This document shows positions 43,601 to 52,139 of a DNA stretch of 64,000 nucleotides, piece after piece. A model generated the notes under the pieces. It had not been told where the DNA came from. It searched no databases and saw only the letters and a list, made by a program, of their open reading frames with translations. The DNA comes from Euglena gracilis (taxonomy: Eukaryota; Euglenida; Euglenophyceae; Euglenales). The stretch spans positions 4,079,437 to 4,143,436 of the forward strand of contig CP154954.1 of the NCBI GenBank assembly GCA_039621445.1, given 5' to 3'. The position numbers and the translations under genes were made by a program. Numbering within the stretch: position 1 is the first letter of the stretch; every line of letters starts with the position of its first letter.

Positions 43601-43974
43601 GGCCGAAAATTTTTCGATTTCATGGACGGGCAAAGGGCCGGAAATCGGGTCGGAATCGGTCAAAAAACCCTGATTTTTCTTTGAAAATCGATCCAAAGAT
43701 GCTCATTTTTTGAATTTTTTTTGAACATGTTTTTGGGGGAAAACACCAACATATCAAAAAATGGGCAATATGGCCAAAAGTCAGCAAAAGGGGTGTTTTT
43801 TGCTCATTTTCCGGCGCGCAGCGCCAGAAGAAAATTTTCTGCTATTTTTGGCACCTGTCAAGGTGGCGGGGGGGTGGGGGTTCCGGACCCCCCCCTCCCA
43901 ACATCTTGGGGGGGGGGGTGGTCCGGACCAGGTTTTGAATAGTGCTGAGCTCTTGATAAGCGCGCCCCCACCAC
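43601..43974. other. Spacer with aaaatttttcg phrases
   Basis: No gene. Contains ccggcgcgcagcgcc, a variant of the gcgcttcgcgcc palindrome. G/C runs at 43868-43918. Confidence 0.4.
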
Positions 43975-44222
43975 CGACGGTCCGGCCCGGCCGGCGGCCC
44001 GGCGGCCCGGCCCGGACCGGCCGGCGGCCGGCGGCCCGGCCCGGCCCGGCCGGCGGCCCGGACCGGCCGGCGGCCCGGCCCGGCCCGGCCCGGACCGGCC
44101 GGCGGCCCGGCGGCCCGGCCCGGACCGGCCGGCGGCCCGGCGGCCCGGCCCGGACCGGCCGGCGGCCCGGCGGCCCGGCCCGGCCCGGCCAGTGGCGGGC
44201 CGGCGGCCCGGCGGGCCGGCCG
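43975..44222 (+). repeat. 30-bp GC-only array
   Basis: Units built from cggaccggccggcggcccgg plus cggcccggcc, about eight imperfect copies, essentially without A or T except in gga. Reading frames on both strands stay open only because of the composition and the unit length divisible by three. Confidence 0.9.
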
Positions 44223-44458
44223 GCGGCCCGGCGTCCCAGCGAATCGTTTCGGGCCCAAAAATTTTTTTCGATTTTTTTCGACTTTTTTGACCCGGGTTTG
44301 ACCCAAAGTCAATGGGTCGGCGGCCCAAAACGGGGCGCTGGCGGGTCGAAAAACGCTCATTTTCGGCTCAAAAACAGTTTTTCCGGGTCCGGGAGGCCAA
44401 AAAACATCGTTTCGGGCAAAAAAAATTTCTATTTTTTTCGACTTTTTTGACCCGGTTG
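44223..44458 (+). repeat. 162-bp unit array, left part (continues 47498-47935)
   Basis: One nearly full and one truncated unit with ttttttcgacttttttgacc, gtcaatgggtcggcggccc and cgaaaaacgctcattttcgg. The array is broken at gacccgg (44458) and resumes at 47500. Confidence 0.85.
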
Positions 44459-44491
44459 ACATTGGTCATGATGGCCATCATGGGCCATGAT
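44459..44491 (+). repeat. Left remnant of the 19-bp satellite
   Basis: ggtcatgatggccatcatgg units of the kind found at 46655-47495. The long hAT-like element separates it from the main array. Confidence 0.8.
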
Positions 44492-44514
44492 CAAGCACCT
44501 ATAGTTGACACCCC

Positions 44515-44590
44515 GATTTTTGCCATTTTCGGCCATTTTCGGCCATTTTCGGCCATTTTCGGCCATTTTCGGCCATTTTCGGCCATTTTT
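44515..44590 (+). repeat. Subterminal GGCCATTTTC array (left end, long copy)
   Basis: Seven 10-bp units, bounded inside by gtataggtgg, an inverted echo of CACCTATA. Subterminal repeats are the usual transposase-binding region of hAT elements, so a binding role is inferred. Confidence 0.9.
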
Positions 44591-44815
44591 TCGTATAGGT
44601 GGGGGATAAAATTACCTTAAAATCCTTTCATACCAACAATGCATTTGATCATTCATGCAACGTGAAAGTAGTTGTGAGCAACAAATCAAGCCAACGCATC
44701 CAAAGAGGTCCGTTTGGAATGGGTGCTCAGGGATTAAAGAGGTCAAAAAAAATTGGTTGCAATATCGTGAAAAATCTAAATGGCACAAATCCATCACTTC
44801 AAAGAAGCCTTGATG

Positions 44816-44887
44816 TTAAATTTCATCTGTCATGATGAGATGCTCATCCGTCTGGATGTGGCGAAGTTGGGAGAAAATCCGCTCGGC
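44816..44887 (-). pseudogene. hAT transposase C-terminal dimerisation remnant
   Basis: The minus strand reads AERIFSQLRHIQTDEHLIM followed by TDEI and a stop. This fits the hAT dimerisation signature (small-x-E-R-x-F-S, then Ile/Thr, then a charged end). An in-frame stop lies five codons upstream, so it is a fragment. The rest of the transposase catalytic region was not recognised. Confidence 0.6.
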
Positions 44888-44955
44888 TTGAGCTCAGAGC
44901 AAAAGCAAGCAAACGTGTGATCAGCACATAATGTTGAAATAGTATATGTTTGGCA

Positions 44956-45582
44956 TCAAATGCGCTCACCCAATTGCCCAATTTCTGCAGCATATACATC
45001 TTGTCCAGCATCTGCATCTTGTTCAGGATCTGCATCCATTTTTTCTGTGGAGAGGACCGGGGGAATGGGAGGGCAGGGAGGAGGGGAGGAGAGGGAGGGC
45101 ACCTGGCCGGGTTTGGGGAGAGGCTCCGCACAGGGTGCTCGCCCACCCGCAACCGGCCGGGCCTGCGGGGCTCGGGATACCAGCCCGAATGAGCCGGGGT
45201 TCGGGACACCTGTTGCTCCGCGCGGTATGGGCCTCCTTGTTGGCGTTGTTGGCGTTGCTTGGGCTGCACCAGCTGCTACGATGATGACGATGGTGGCGGC
45301 AACTGCACCGCCTGGCGTCTGGCGTTGATGTCCTTGCTTGGAATCAGCAGCTGCATAGATGGTCAGCCGCAAGCCGTCGAGCTGCTCCTGAATGATGAGT
45401 AGAGCGTCGAGCAGCGTGTGTAGGGAGGGGGTAGTTGGGGAAGGGAGAGGAGGGGCAGAGGCATCGGGAGAAACAGAGAGGGTGCGCTGCGCAATCCCAG
45501 TGCAGGAGGATCTAATGGGTTTCATGGCTTCGGGTTTCGGGCTTCGGGTCTTTGGTCTTCTTGGGATGGGGGTACCGAGCAA
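44956..45582 (-). CDS. Hypothetical proline-rich open frame inside the hAT-like element
   Basis: 208 codons. It holds a Pro/Ser-rich start, a predicted amphipathic helix around residues 55-80 (HTLLDALLIIQEQLDGLRL, with leucine spacing suited to a coiled coil), an Ala/Val-rich hydrophobic patch (residues 95-108), more Pro-rich sequence and an acidic DADPEQDADAGQD end. It overlaps the next frame by about 60 bases in a different register. Together they look like one gene fragment with a frameshift or intron. No family recognised. Confidence 0.35.
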   Translation of the reverse strand: MLGTPIPRRPKTRSPKPEAMKPIRSSCTGIAQRTLSVSPDASAPPLPSPTTPSLHTLLDALLIIQEQLDGLRLTIYAAADSKQGHQRQTPGGAVAATIVIIVAAGAAQATPTTPTRRPIPRGATGVPNPGSFGLVSRAPQARPVAGGRAPCAEPLPKPGQVPSLSSPPPCPPIPPVLSTEKMDADPEQDADAGQDVYAAEIGQLGERI

Positions 45583-46193
45583 GGGGCGGTGGGGCCCCGG
45601 AGAGCTGTGGGGGTGGTTGCCAGTCCAGGGGCAGGGAATGTGGGCTCAGGAGTGGGAGTGGGACCGGGAAGGGGACCGGGAACGTAGCGGACGTAAATGG
45701 GAACGATGCAGCGTGCTGTGCTGCTCCTGGGTGTGGACCTCCTCCTCCGGGTCCTCAACGATGCAGGCTCCGACAGGTGGCAATCCATTGCATCTGGTCC
45801 AGTATCTGCAACCATTGCATCTTGTCCAGTATCTCCATTCAATTCATCTTGTCCAATATTTGTGTCTTGCCTAATGTCTTCATCCATTGGCTCCCAACCT
45901 AGCAAAATGATCACAAACCCCCCCCAAAAAAATGACCACAAAAAGCCCAGAATTCTCCACAAAAAGCCCAAAAAGCACCCAAAATGACCTAAATGGCTTG
46001 AAATAACCAAAATTTGCCCAAAAACGCCAACAATGTCCACAAAAAAAGTGAAAAATAACCCAAATCGCCAAAATGGCGCAAAATGGCCGGAAATGTCATA
46101 AAATGAGCTCATATTGACCCAAATTAGCACAATACTCGCCAAATCAGTGCAAAATACCCCAAAATCAGCAAAAATTGATCCAAAAATGGCCAA
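45522..46193 (-). CDS. Hypothetical open frame with acidic GQDA repeats, inside the hAT-like element
   Basis: The first 100 codons are low-complexity Phe/Gly/Leu sequence from an aaaatggcc-type repeat and are probably not coding. From residue about 101 it reads WEPMDEDIRQDTNIGQDE, then acidic 18-bp-derived repeats, an Arg-rich stretch (RTRRRRSTPRS) and a Pro-rich tail. The WEPMDEDIRQD part matches CEPVDAGIRQD at 63210-63270, where the same 18-bp repeats are hugely expanded. Confidence 0.35.
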   Translation of the reverse strand: MAIFGSIFADFGVFCTDLASIVLIWVNMSSFYDISGHFAPFWRFGLFFTFFVDIVGVFGQILVISSHLGHFGCFLGFLWRILGFLWSFFWGGFVIILLGWEPMDEDIRQDTNIGQDELNGDTGQDAMVADTGPDAMDCHLSEPASLRTRRRRSTPRSSTARCIVPIYVRYVPGPLPGPTPTPEPTFPAPGLATTPTALRGPTAPCSVPPSQEDQRPEARNPKP

Positions 46194-46329
46194 AATGGGC
46201 GTAATACTGGGGATCTGTGGAGAAATTATCCCAAAAATGGGTTTTATTCTTCAAAAAATACAAAAAATGACAGCATTGCCCTTGTCACCAAAATTTTCTG
46301 AAATGGCATCAAATCATTCAGCTTTGACC

Positions 46330-46480
46330 CAAATAACCCTTTCGGAGGTGGTTCTTTGAGCAGCATGTGTTGCAGTGCCAGGCATAATGGCAGGAGAACA
46401 GAGTGCACAGCAACAAGAATCAGTCGCACTGGAAATCGCCCCTCAGGTGTCGGGCAAAGCTGTTGGGCAAAAAAAAAAAC
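46330..46480 (-). pseudogene. hAT N-terminal-side remnant, long copy
   Basis: Homologous to 24760-24890 of the short copy (shared ggaggtggttctttgagcag, caagaatcagtcgcact). In one minus-strand frame CCALCSPAIMPGTATH could be part of a BED-type zinc finger (Cys-x2-Cys then His), but the second histidine is unclear. Confidence 0.4.
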
Positions 46481-46509
46481 TGGAAAATTTTTGCAATGAT
46501 TTTTTTCTC

Positions 46510-46640
46510 ATTTTCGCCCATATTCGGCCATTTTCGGCCATTTTCGGCCATTTTCGGGACCCCCACCTATAGAGCCCAAAATTTCATTTTCGGCCATTTT
46601 CGGCCATTTTCGGCCATTTTCGGCCATTTCGGCCATTTTG
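46510..46640 (+). repeat. Subterminal GGCCATTTTC arrays (right end, long copy)
   Basis: Inner array 46522-46556 and outer array 46588-46638 are separated by gggacccccacctatagagc, which contains an internal CACCTATAG in the same sense as the left terminus. Confidence 0.9.
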
Positions 46641-46654
46641 ACTATAGGTGCTTG

Positions 46655-47495
46655 GCCATGATGGCCATCATTGGTCATGATGGCCATCATGGGTCAACCA
46701 TGATGGCCATCATTGGTTGACCCATGATGGCCATCATGACCAATGATGGCCATCATGGCCCATGATGGCCCTCATGGGCCATGATGGCCATCATTGGTCG
46801 TGATGGCCATCATTGGTCATGATGGGCATCATGGGTCATGATGGCCATCATGGGTCGTGATGGCCATCATGGGTCATGATGGGCATCATGGGTCATGATG
46901 GCCATCATGGGTCATGATGGCCATCATTGGTCGTGATGGCCATCATTGGTCCTGATGGCCATCATTGGTCCTGATGGCCATCATTGGTCATGATGGGCAT
47001 CATGGGTCATGATGGCCATCATTGGTCCTGATGGCCATCATTGGTCATGATGGCCATCATTGGTCCTGATGGCCATCATTGGTCCTGATGGCCATCATTG
47101 GTCCTGATGGCCATCATTGGTCCTGATGGCCATCATTGGTCATGATGGGCATCAGGGGTCATGATGGCCATCATTGGTCCTGATGGCCATCATTGGTCCT
47201 GATGGCCATCATTGGTCCTGATGGCCATCATTGGTCCTGATGGCCATCATTGGTCCTGATGGCCATCATTGGCCATCATTGGTCCTGATGGCCATCATTG
47301 GTCCTGATGGCCATCATGGGTCATGATGGCCATCATTGGTCCTGATGGCCATCATTGGTCCTGATGGCCATCATTGGTCATGATGGCCATCATTGCCCAT
47401 GATGGTCATCGTGGGTCATCATGCACATTATGACCCATGATTGGCATCACCGGTCATGATGCGCATCATGGCCATCACGGGCCATGGTGGCCATT
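46655..47495 (+). repeat. 19-bp satellite with palindromic core GATGGCCATC
   Basis: About 44 units of ggtcctgatggccatcatt and variants (ggtcatgatggccatcat, gatgggcatcatgggtcatg). Each unit contains the perfect 10-bp palindrome GATGGCCATC. Two sub-types, ggtcct and ggtcat/ggtcgt, are locally clustered, suggesting stepwise expansion. It is inserted into the 162-bp unit array. Confidence 0.95.
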
Positions 47496-47497
47496 AT

Positions 47498-47935
47498 GGT
47501 CGAAAAACGCTCATTTTCGGCTCAAAAACAGTTTTTCCGGGTCCGGGAGGCCAAAAAACATCGTTTTGGGCAAAAAATTTTTTTCGATTTTTTTCGACTT
47601 TTTTGACCCGGTTTTGGCCCGAAGTCAATGGGTCGGCGGCCCAGAACGGGGCGCTGGCGGGTCGAAAAACGCTCGTTTTCGGCTCAAAAACAGTTTTTCC
47701 GGGTCCGGGAGGCCAAAAAACATCGTTTTGGGCAAAAAATTTTTTTTCAATTTTTTTCGACTTTTTTGACCCGGTTTTGGCCCGAAGTCAATAGGTTGGC
47801 GGCCCAGAACAGGGTGCTGGCGGGTCGAAAAACGCTCATTTTCGGCTCAAAAACAGTTTTTCTGGGTCCGGGAGGCCAAAAAACATCGTTTTGGGGCAAA
47901 AATTTTTTTTCGATTTTTTCGATTTTTTTTCGAAA
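47498..47935 (+). repeat. 162-bp unit array, right part
   Basis: Three units start gtcgaaaaacgctc at about 47499, 47661 and 47824, spaced 162-163 bases. They are 95% or more alike, with ggtccgggaggccaaaaaac and ggtcggcggcccagaac. An inverted single relative is at 32560-32640. Confidence 0.9.
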
Positions 47936-48740
47936 GTCGAACAGTGGAAAACGTGTACAAAATGGCCAAAATCGGCCGAAAAACGGCCGTATCTCGGGCA
48001 AGGCGGTGAGCTGCGATGAAACCAAAATCACAGTAGATAGAGCGTTCCAAGGGCTTCAATTTAGGTCTCTGGACATTTCCTTTGATTTTTGCATCATTTT
48101 CGAGAAATTTTGAAAACATCGATTTTTTGACCCCCCACCCCCCGAAAACGGCAAAGTCGAACAGAGGGAAAAGTATACAAAACGGCCAGCTGCGCCGAAA
48201 ACGGCCGTATCTCGGGCTAGACGGGGCGTTGTGGGGAAATCAAAAGATGGGGCGTTCCAAGGGCTTCAAATTAGGTCTCCGGACATTTCCTTTGATTTTG
48301 CTTCATTTTGGAGATATTTTGAAAATTGACATTTTTTGGCCGTCCAAAGGGGGGGGGGGCTTATCCAGGGGGGGTTGGCGAATCCTACCCAGTTTGGACC
48401 CCTTCGCGCGTGAATAACTCGGGCCTGGCGGGGAGTTGGGGGTCAAACCCAGGTGATTCGGAAACTAGGAATCCAGTCGCTCGTGACTGAAAAAAAAAAT
48501 TTCGGGAACGGGGCCGGGATCATGGTGATAATCCGCCGGTTCCCGAGGTGGCCCCGAGGGGGGGGGGGAGGGGGGGTTCGGGGGGGTTTTCCCCCAGTGG
48601 TAAGCTTCGCTCTTACCCATAAAGGGATAAGAGCTCAGCGACCCCCCCCCCCTACCACCTTACCCCCCCAGGGGGGGGGTGGTCGGGACCCCCCCCCTAC
48701 ACCTACCTCAATACCGAAGGGCTTCCCATCCATCCCTGGG
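47936..48740 (+). repeat. Repeat family K, long copy (inverted partner 31646-32480; partial 21340-21565)
   Basis: Contains a ~200-bp unit twice (gttccaagggcttcaa at 48042 and 48252, each followed by ggacatttcctttgatttt and an atttttgaaaa/attttgaaaat tail). It then has gtgaataactcgggcctggc, gtgattcggaaactagg, catggtgataatccgccgg and gataagagctcagcgacc. C/G runs are at the right end. Confidence 0.8.
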
Positions 48741-49750
48741 GGTCGAACCCCCACCCATCCACGCCCACAAAAAAAATTGACCTCAAAATCGACGCCCTGA
48801 GCAAGATGGCCTGTGGGGGGGGGTCGACCATCCCGCCCACCCCACATTACCCATTGGGTTTCGGGGTTTCCGGATAAAACCCAGGAAGAACCACCAGCTA
48901 CACCCCTCCCTCTCATTCTTCATGTCAGTATTCTTTCTCTGCCTGAGTGTCTGCCTGTCTGTCTCATTGAGACACATGCAACACACCCGCTATGCTGGAG
49001 CAGATAATTCCAATGGAACAAACCCAGAATCATTGAGGATCATTTTTTCGAAGGAAGCATATATGTTGGCCATTCCAAATGTCCTTCCAAAAAGGATCGT
49101 GGTTTTCCCCACGTCCCACTGAGGTTGTCCTATTTTCTAGCACTCAAATAATTCAACGAAAAATACAAAGAACAAAGAAATTAGAAAGAGAATGGGAGGA
49201 GACAAAAATGGACGATAGAAAATGAGAGTGACTGGAAAAGAGCAGCAACACATGTGAACTTGTAGCAGGAAGTGTAACCTAAGTAACCTAAAGGAATGCG
49301 GCAAACATGGCCCGCACGGTGGTTATATGGCGACGGAGGCTATGTGGAATGGAAAGCATGGGAATGGCCACCCACTGGGATGGAAAGGCCAAAGCCACAT
49401 TGGCCTATTTTTAACCGTGGGTGGCTGGGTGCCAAACTGACTTGAAATACCACGAACACACACTTTTCACTGATTTGGGTGGCACAACTCGCACATTAAA
49501 TAATTTTGGTTTAATTAATTAGTTTGGTTTTCACTGATTTGGGCTGCCCTCTGGAAAGGCCCGGGGGGGCACGGGGGTCCGCAGAGCCTCATATAATCGT
49601 TTTTGGCATGGCATGGTTGGTCCACGCAGTTACGCACAATTGCCCAAGGAAGCCAGAATATGACAATAAAACAAACAGGTTCCGAAATATTCACTTCAAG
49701 AAATAGACACTTTTTGAACTGAAGTGGAATAATGTTTATTTTGTAAAAAA
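48741..49750. repeat. Duplicated blocks AA and AB, third copy
   Basis: Colinear with 7330-8060, 39450-39990 and 40640-41100. It lacks the SINE-like insertion and the CA/ACGC tract. Confidence 0.8.
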
Positions 49751-50300
49751 AAATGTTCATTAAACTGTTGTGTACGAAAATGAAAAACAATCTCAAAAAT
49801 ATGTCTTCAACGCCACCACAGAAAAATTCCCTGCACGGGCTGTGGGGTAAAAACAAGTTTCTTTTTTTTCTTTCTGAAGCAGCATGTGGGGGGTGTGGGG
49901 GTCAAATGAATTTTATTTTTTTTTGTGTGGGATGAATGGGGGGAAAATCTCTTTTCTGTTGCATTTCGGTTTTCGTCACCGTCAGCAAGAATAAAGACGG
50001 GTGAAATGAGGAGGAATAAACGGTTCATCTTCGTTCTCCAAAGATCTCGGATTTTACATTGGTGATTACATGGGTGATTAGATAGATTACATGGGTGATT
50101 TCTGGAGGGGAAAATGATGGGGGTTTATGGGAGGGAAGGAGTGTGTGTTTGGGGTGTTTGTCAAGGCATGTGCAGGCTGCAGGGGAAATGGTCCACAGCG
50201 GAGAGAAGGGCCCGGAGTCCCGGGAAGGGCCGGGAGTCTGCCCCAAATTTGCCGCGGGGATGAACCCCCTTCAGACCAGACATTCATTTAGTGTGGTTCG
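49751..50300. other. Unassigned single-copy stretch
   Basis: No partner and no gene recognised. Local direct repeat ttacatgggtgatta near 50065-50100. Confidence 0.4.
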
Positions 50301-50420
50301 TAAAAGACGTGTGAACCACAATTTTTTGGGGGTGTCCACATGTGAACCACAAAGTTTTTTTGGTGTCCACAGGTGAACCACAAAAAAATTTTGGGTGTCC
50401 AGAAAAAATTTTGTTGCCCA
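50301..50420 (+). repeat. ~32-bp minisatellite, three units
   Basis: gtgtccaca, gtgaaccacaa and a poly-T/A spacer recur at about 50310, 50340 and 50375, with a truncated fourth. Confidence 0.8.
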
Positions 50421-50705
50421 CAAAACTTGATTGAGGATCAAAAAAATCAAAATTTTACAACTAAAAGCGGATTGATCTTGAGACACCTCAGCCAGATTGT
50501 GGACCTTGGCTCCGGCCCAATCCGTAAAGTGTGGCAGCGAATCACACCACCAGGCTTGTATGGGAATCTCGGGGGAGGGGGGGTGGGTGGGAGGACTCCC
50601 CTCCAACCTCCAGTTTTCGGTCGCAAAGGGGTGTAGGGGTATGGGAGGGGGTCGCTGACCATTTAACCTTTCAAAAATTACTGTAAGTAACCGTAAATTG
50701 CAGGT
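50421..50705. other. Spacer
   Basis: No gene. Ends with gtaaattgcag directly before the next open stretch, which would serve as a splice acceptor, though the pyrimidine tract is poor. Confidence 0.35.
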
Positions 50706-51265
50706 GTGGAATTTGTAAATAATAATTTATGGGAAATTTGCAATGCTAGTCTTTCCGGCCGTCCATTACGTGCAAGTCCCATCAAGAGCTCAACACCATT
50801 CAAAACCTGGTCCAGTTCAGACAGACCCCATCAGGTACCGCCCCAACCAACACTGGCATTAGATTCTTCGGGTGTGCACAACTCCAGTGTCACACCCTCT
50901 TCCCAACAACCAGGATTTTCAGGTCCAGGTCCATTTCCAAACGGAGATTGAAGACCTCTGGTAGGTGGTTAACCAAGTGCACGTCGCGGACCACGCCCAC
51001 CAGCGGCACTAGGCCTATGGTAAATCCTCAAAAGCCCCTGCCGTTCGTCCCCTGGATTTCGCAGCAGTCACGTTACACAATTGCAGATGATGGCGTTCTG
51101 GCAGCTACCAGGCTGCCAACAACCCCCGGGGGTCGTCGGTACGTTATCCTCTACGACTGGGTCGCCAGAATGGGGGGGGGTGGACATGTTTCAGGTCCAT
51201 GGAAAACTGGCATCATCACAAATGCAAAAATGCAGCAACAAGAGCAACAAAAGCCGGTATTTTGA
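50706..51265 (+). CDS. Candidate coding stretch, unknown product (frame change near 50950)
   Basis: Two consecutive plus-strand frames, 50706-50951 and 50948-51265, overlap by four bases. The first is Ser/Pro-rich (PFKTWSSSDRPHQVPPQ), the second contains SRYTIADDGVLAATRLP and RRYVILYDWVARM. The composition is balanced, unlike the surrounding repeats, and no paralog exists in the window. A frameshift or small intron would be needed to join the halves. No family recognised; ADDG superficially resembles a reverse-transcriptase motif but the context does not fit. Confidence 0.3.
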
Positions 51266-52139
51266 TCCAGTTAACAGGAATATCACAGATGCGCAACTTT
51301 GAATTCCGGAACTCGTTGTTTTTCAAAATACAATTCACGCGCACATTTGCACACCAACCACTGTGAATACTGGATTATTGCAAACTATTGCATAATGAAG
51401 AAATTCCGGTCTCAGATAATGCATCCTGTTCGGTAAATTACGTACTGTGACAAAAAATTTGTCTCTACACCATGCGCAATTTTGTATGACTTAAATTCCC
51501 ACCCATCAGAATCCGATTTTTTTTCAGAATGGCTATTCGTCAAAACGGCGAAAAAATCACTTCGCCATCGGTGAAAACGGCGAAACAGCTTTTTTTTGCT
51601 GTCGGAAAAACGGCGAAAAAGCAAAATGTGAGAAAAATGGCAAAAAGCCGAAAAGCCGAAATGAAACACATACGGGTGGGAACATAATCTCTGAAGGCCG
51701 ATCATTTTTGTGTCGGTTTACATAAACTGTGAAAATGATGAAAAAATCAGTATTGCATTTGCATACAACCGTTCCTCGTCGCACATTGCTCACTGTTCCC
51801 ATTCACAAACCTGAAACAAGTTGACCAGCAGAACAGTCAAAATGCCAATTTTGGACTCTGATGAGCAAATTTTTTTATTGTTTTTTGACCCCAAAAATGA
51901 CCCCCCCAAAAAAGCACATTTCACAGCGATTCCGAAAAAACACACAGGAACAGAGAAAATTTATTTCGGGTTTCTCACCACATCCGCCTCCCCCCCCCCC
52001 AACTCCTCCCCACAACCCCCCCCCCACACCCCCGCCCCCACTAAGGCTAGTGGGGGCGTCAATTTTTGCAGTGTTAAAGCGGGTATCGCGTTTTCCCAGA
52101 TGCGGGAAGTGATTTTAGCAGAAAAACGCTGTGAACATT
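51266..52139. other. Unassigned stretch
   Basis: Contains a degenerate cggcgaaa repeat (51540-51665) and a C-run tract (51990-52040). No gene. Confidence 0.4.

Larger units (their letters stand above)
44492..46654 (-). mobile_element. hAT-like DNA transposon, long copy with foreign interior
   Basis: The 2163-bp element has perfect 14-bp terminal inverted repeats CAAGCACCTATAGT (44492-44505, 46641-46654) and flanking GCCATGAT on both sides (44484-44491, 46655-46662). The flanks are satellite, so the matching 8-mers alone are weak evidence. Subterminal GGCCATTTTC arrays, transposase-like ends on the minus strand (46330-46480 N-terminal side, 44816-44887 C-terminal side) and homology to the copy at 24152 support the call. 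The centre (about 44960-46300) has no counterpart in the short copy. Confidence 0.75.

Noticed and set aside
43761-44462. Pro/Gly/Arg-rich open frames of 150-230 codons on both strands
   Set aside because: Caused by the 30-bp GC-only array, which lacks stops in any frame.
51070-51180. ADDG motif suggesting a reverse transcriptase
   Set aside because: The preceding GxPQGxxxSP-type motif and the flanking hydrophobic strands are absent.
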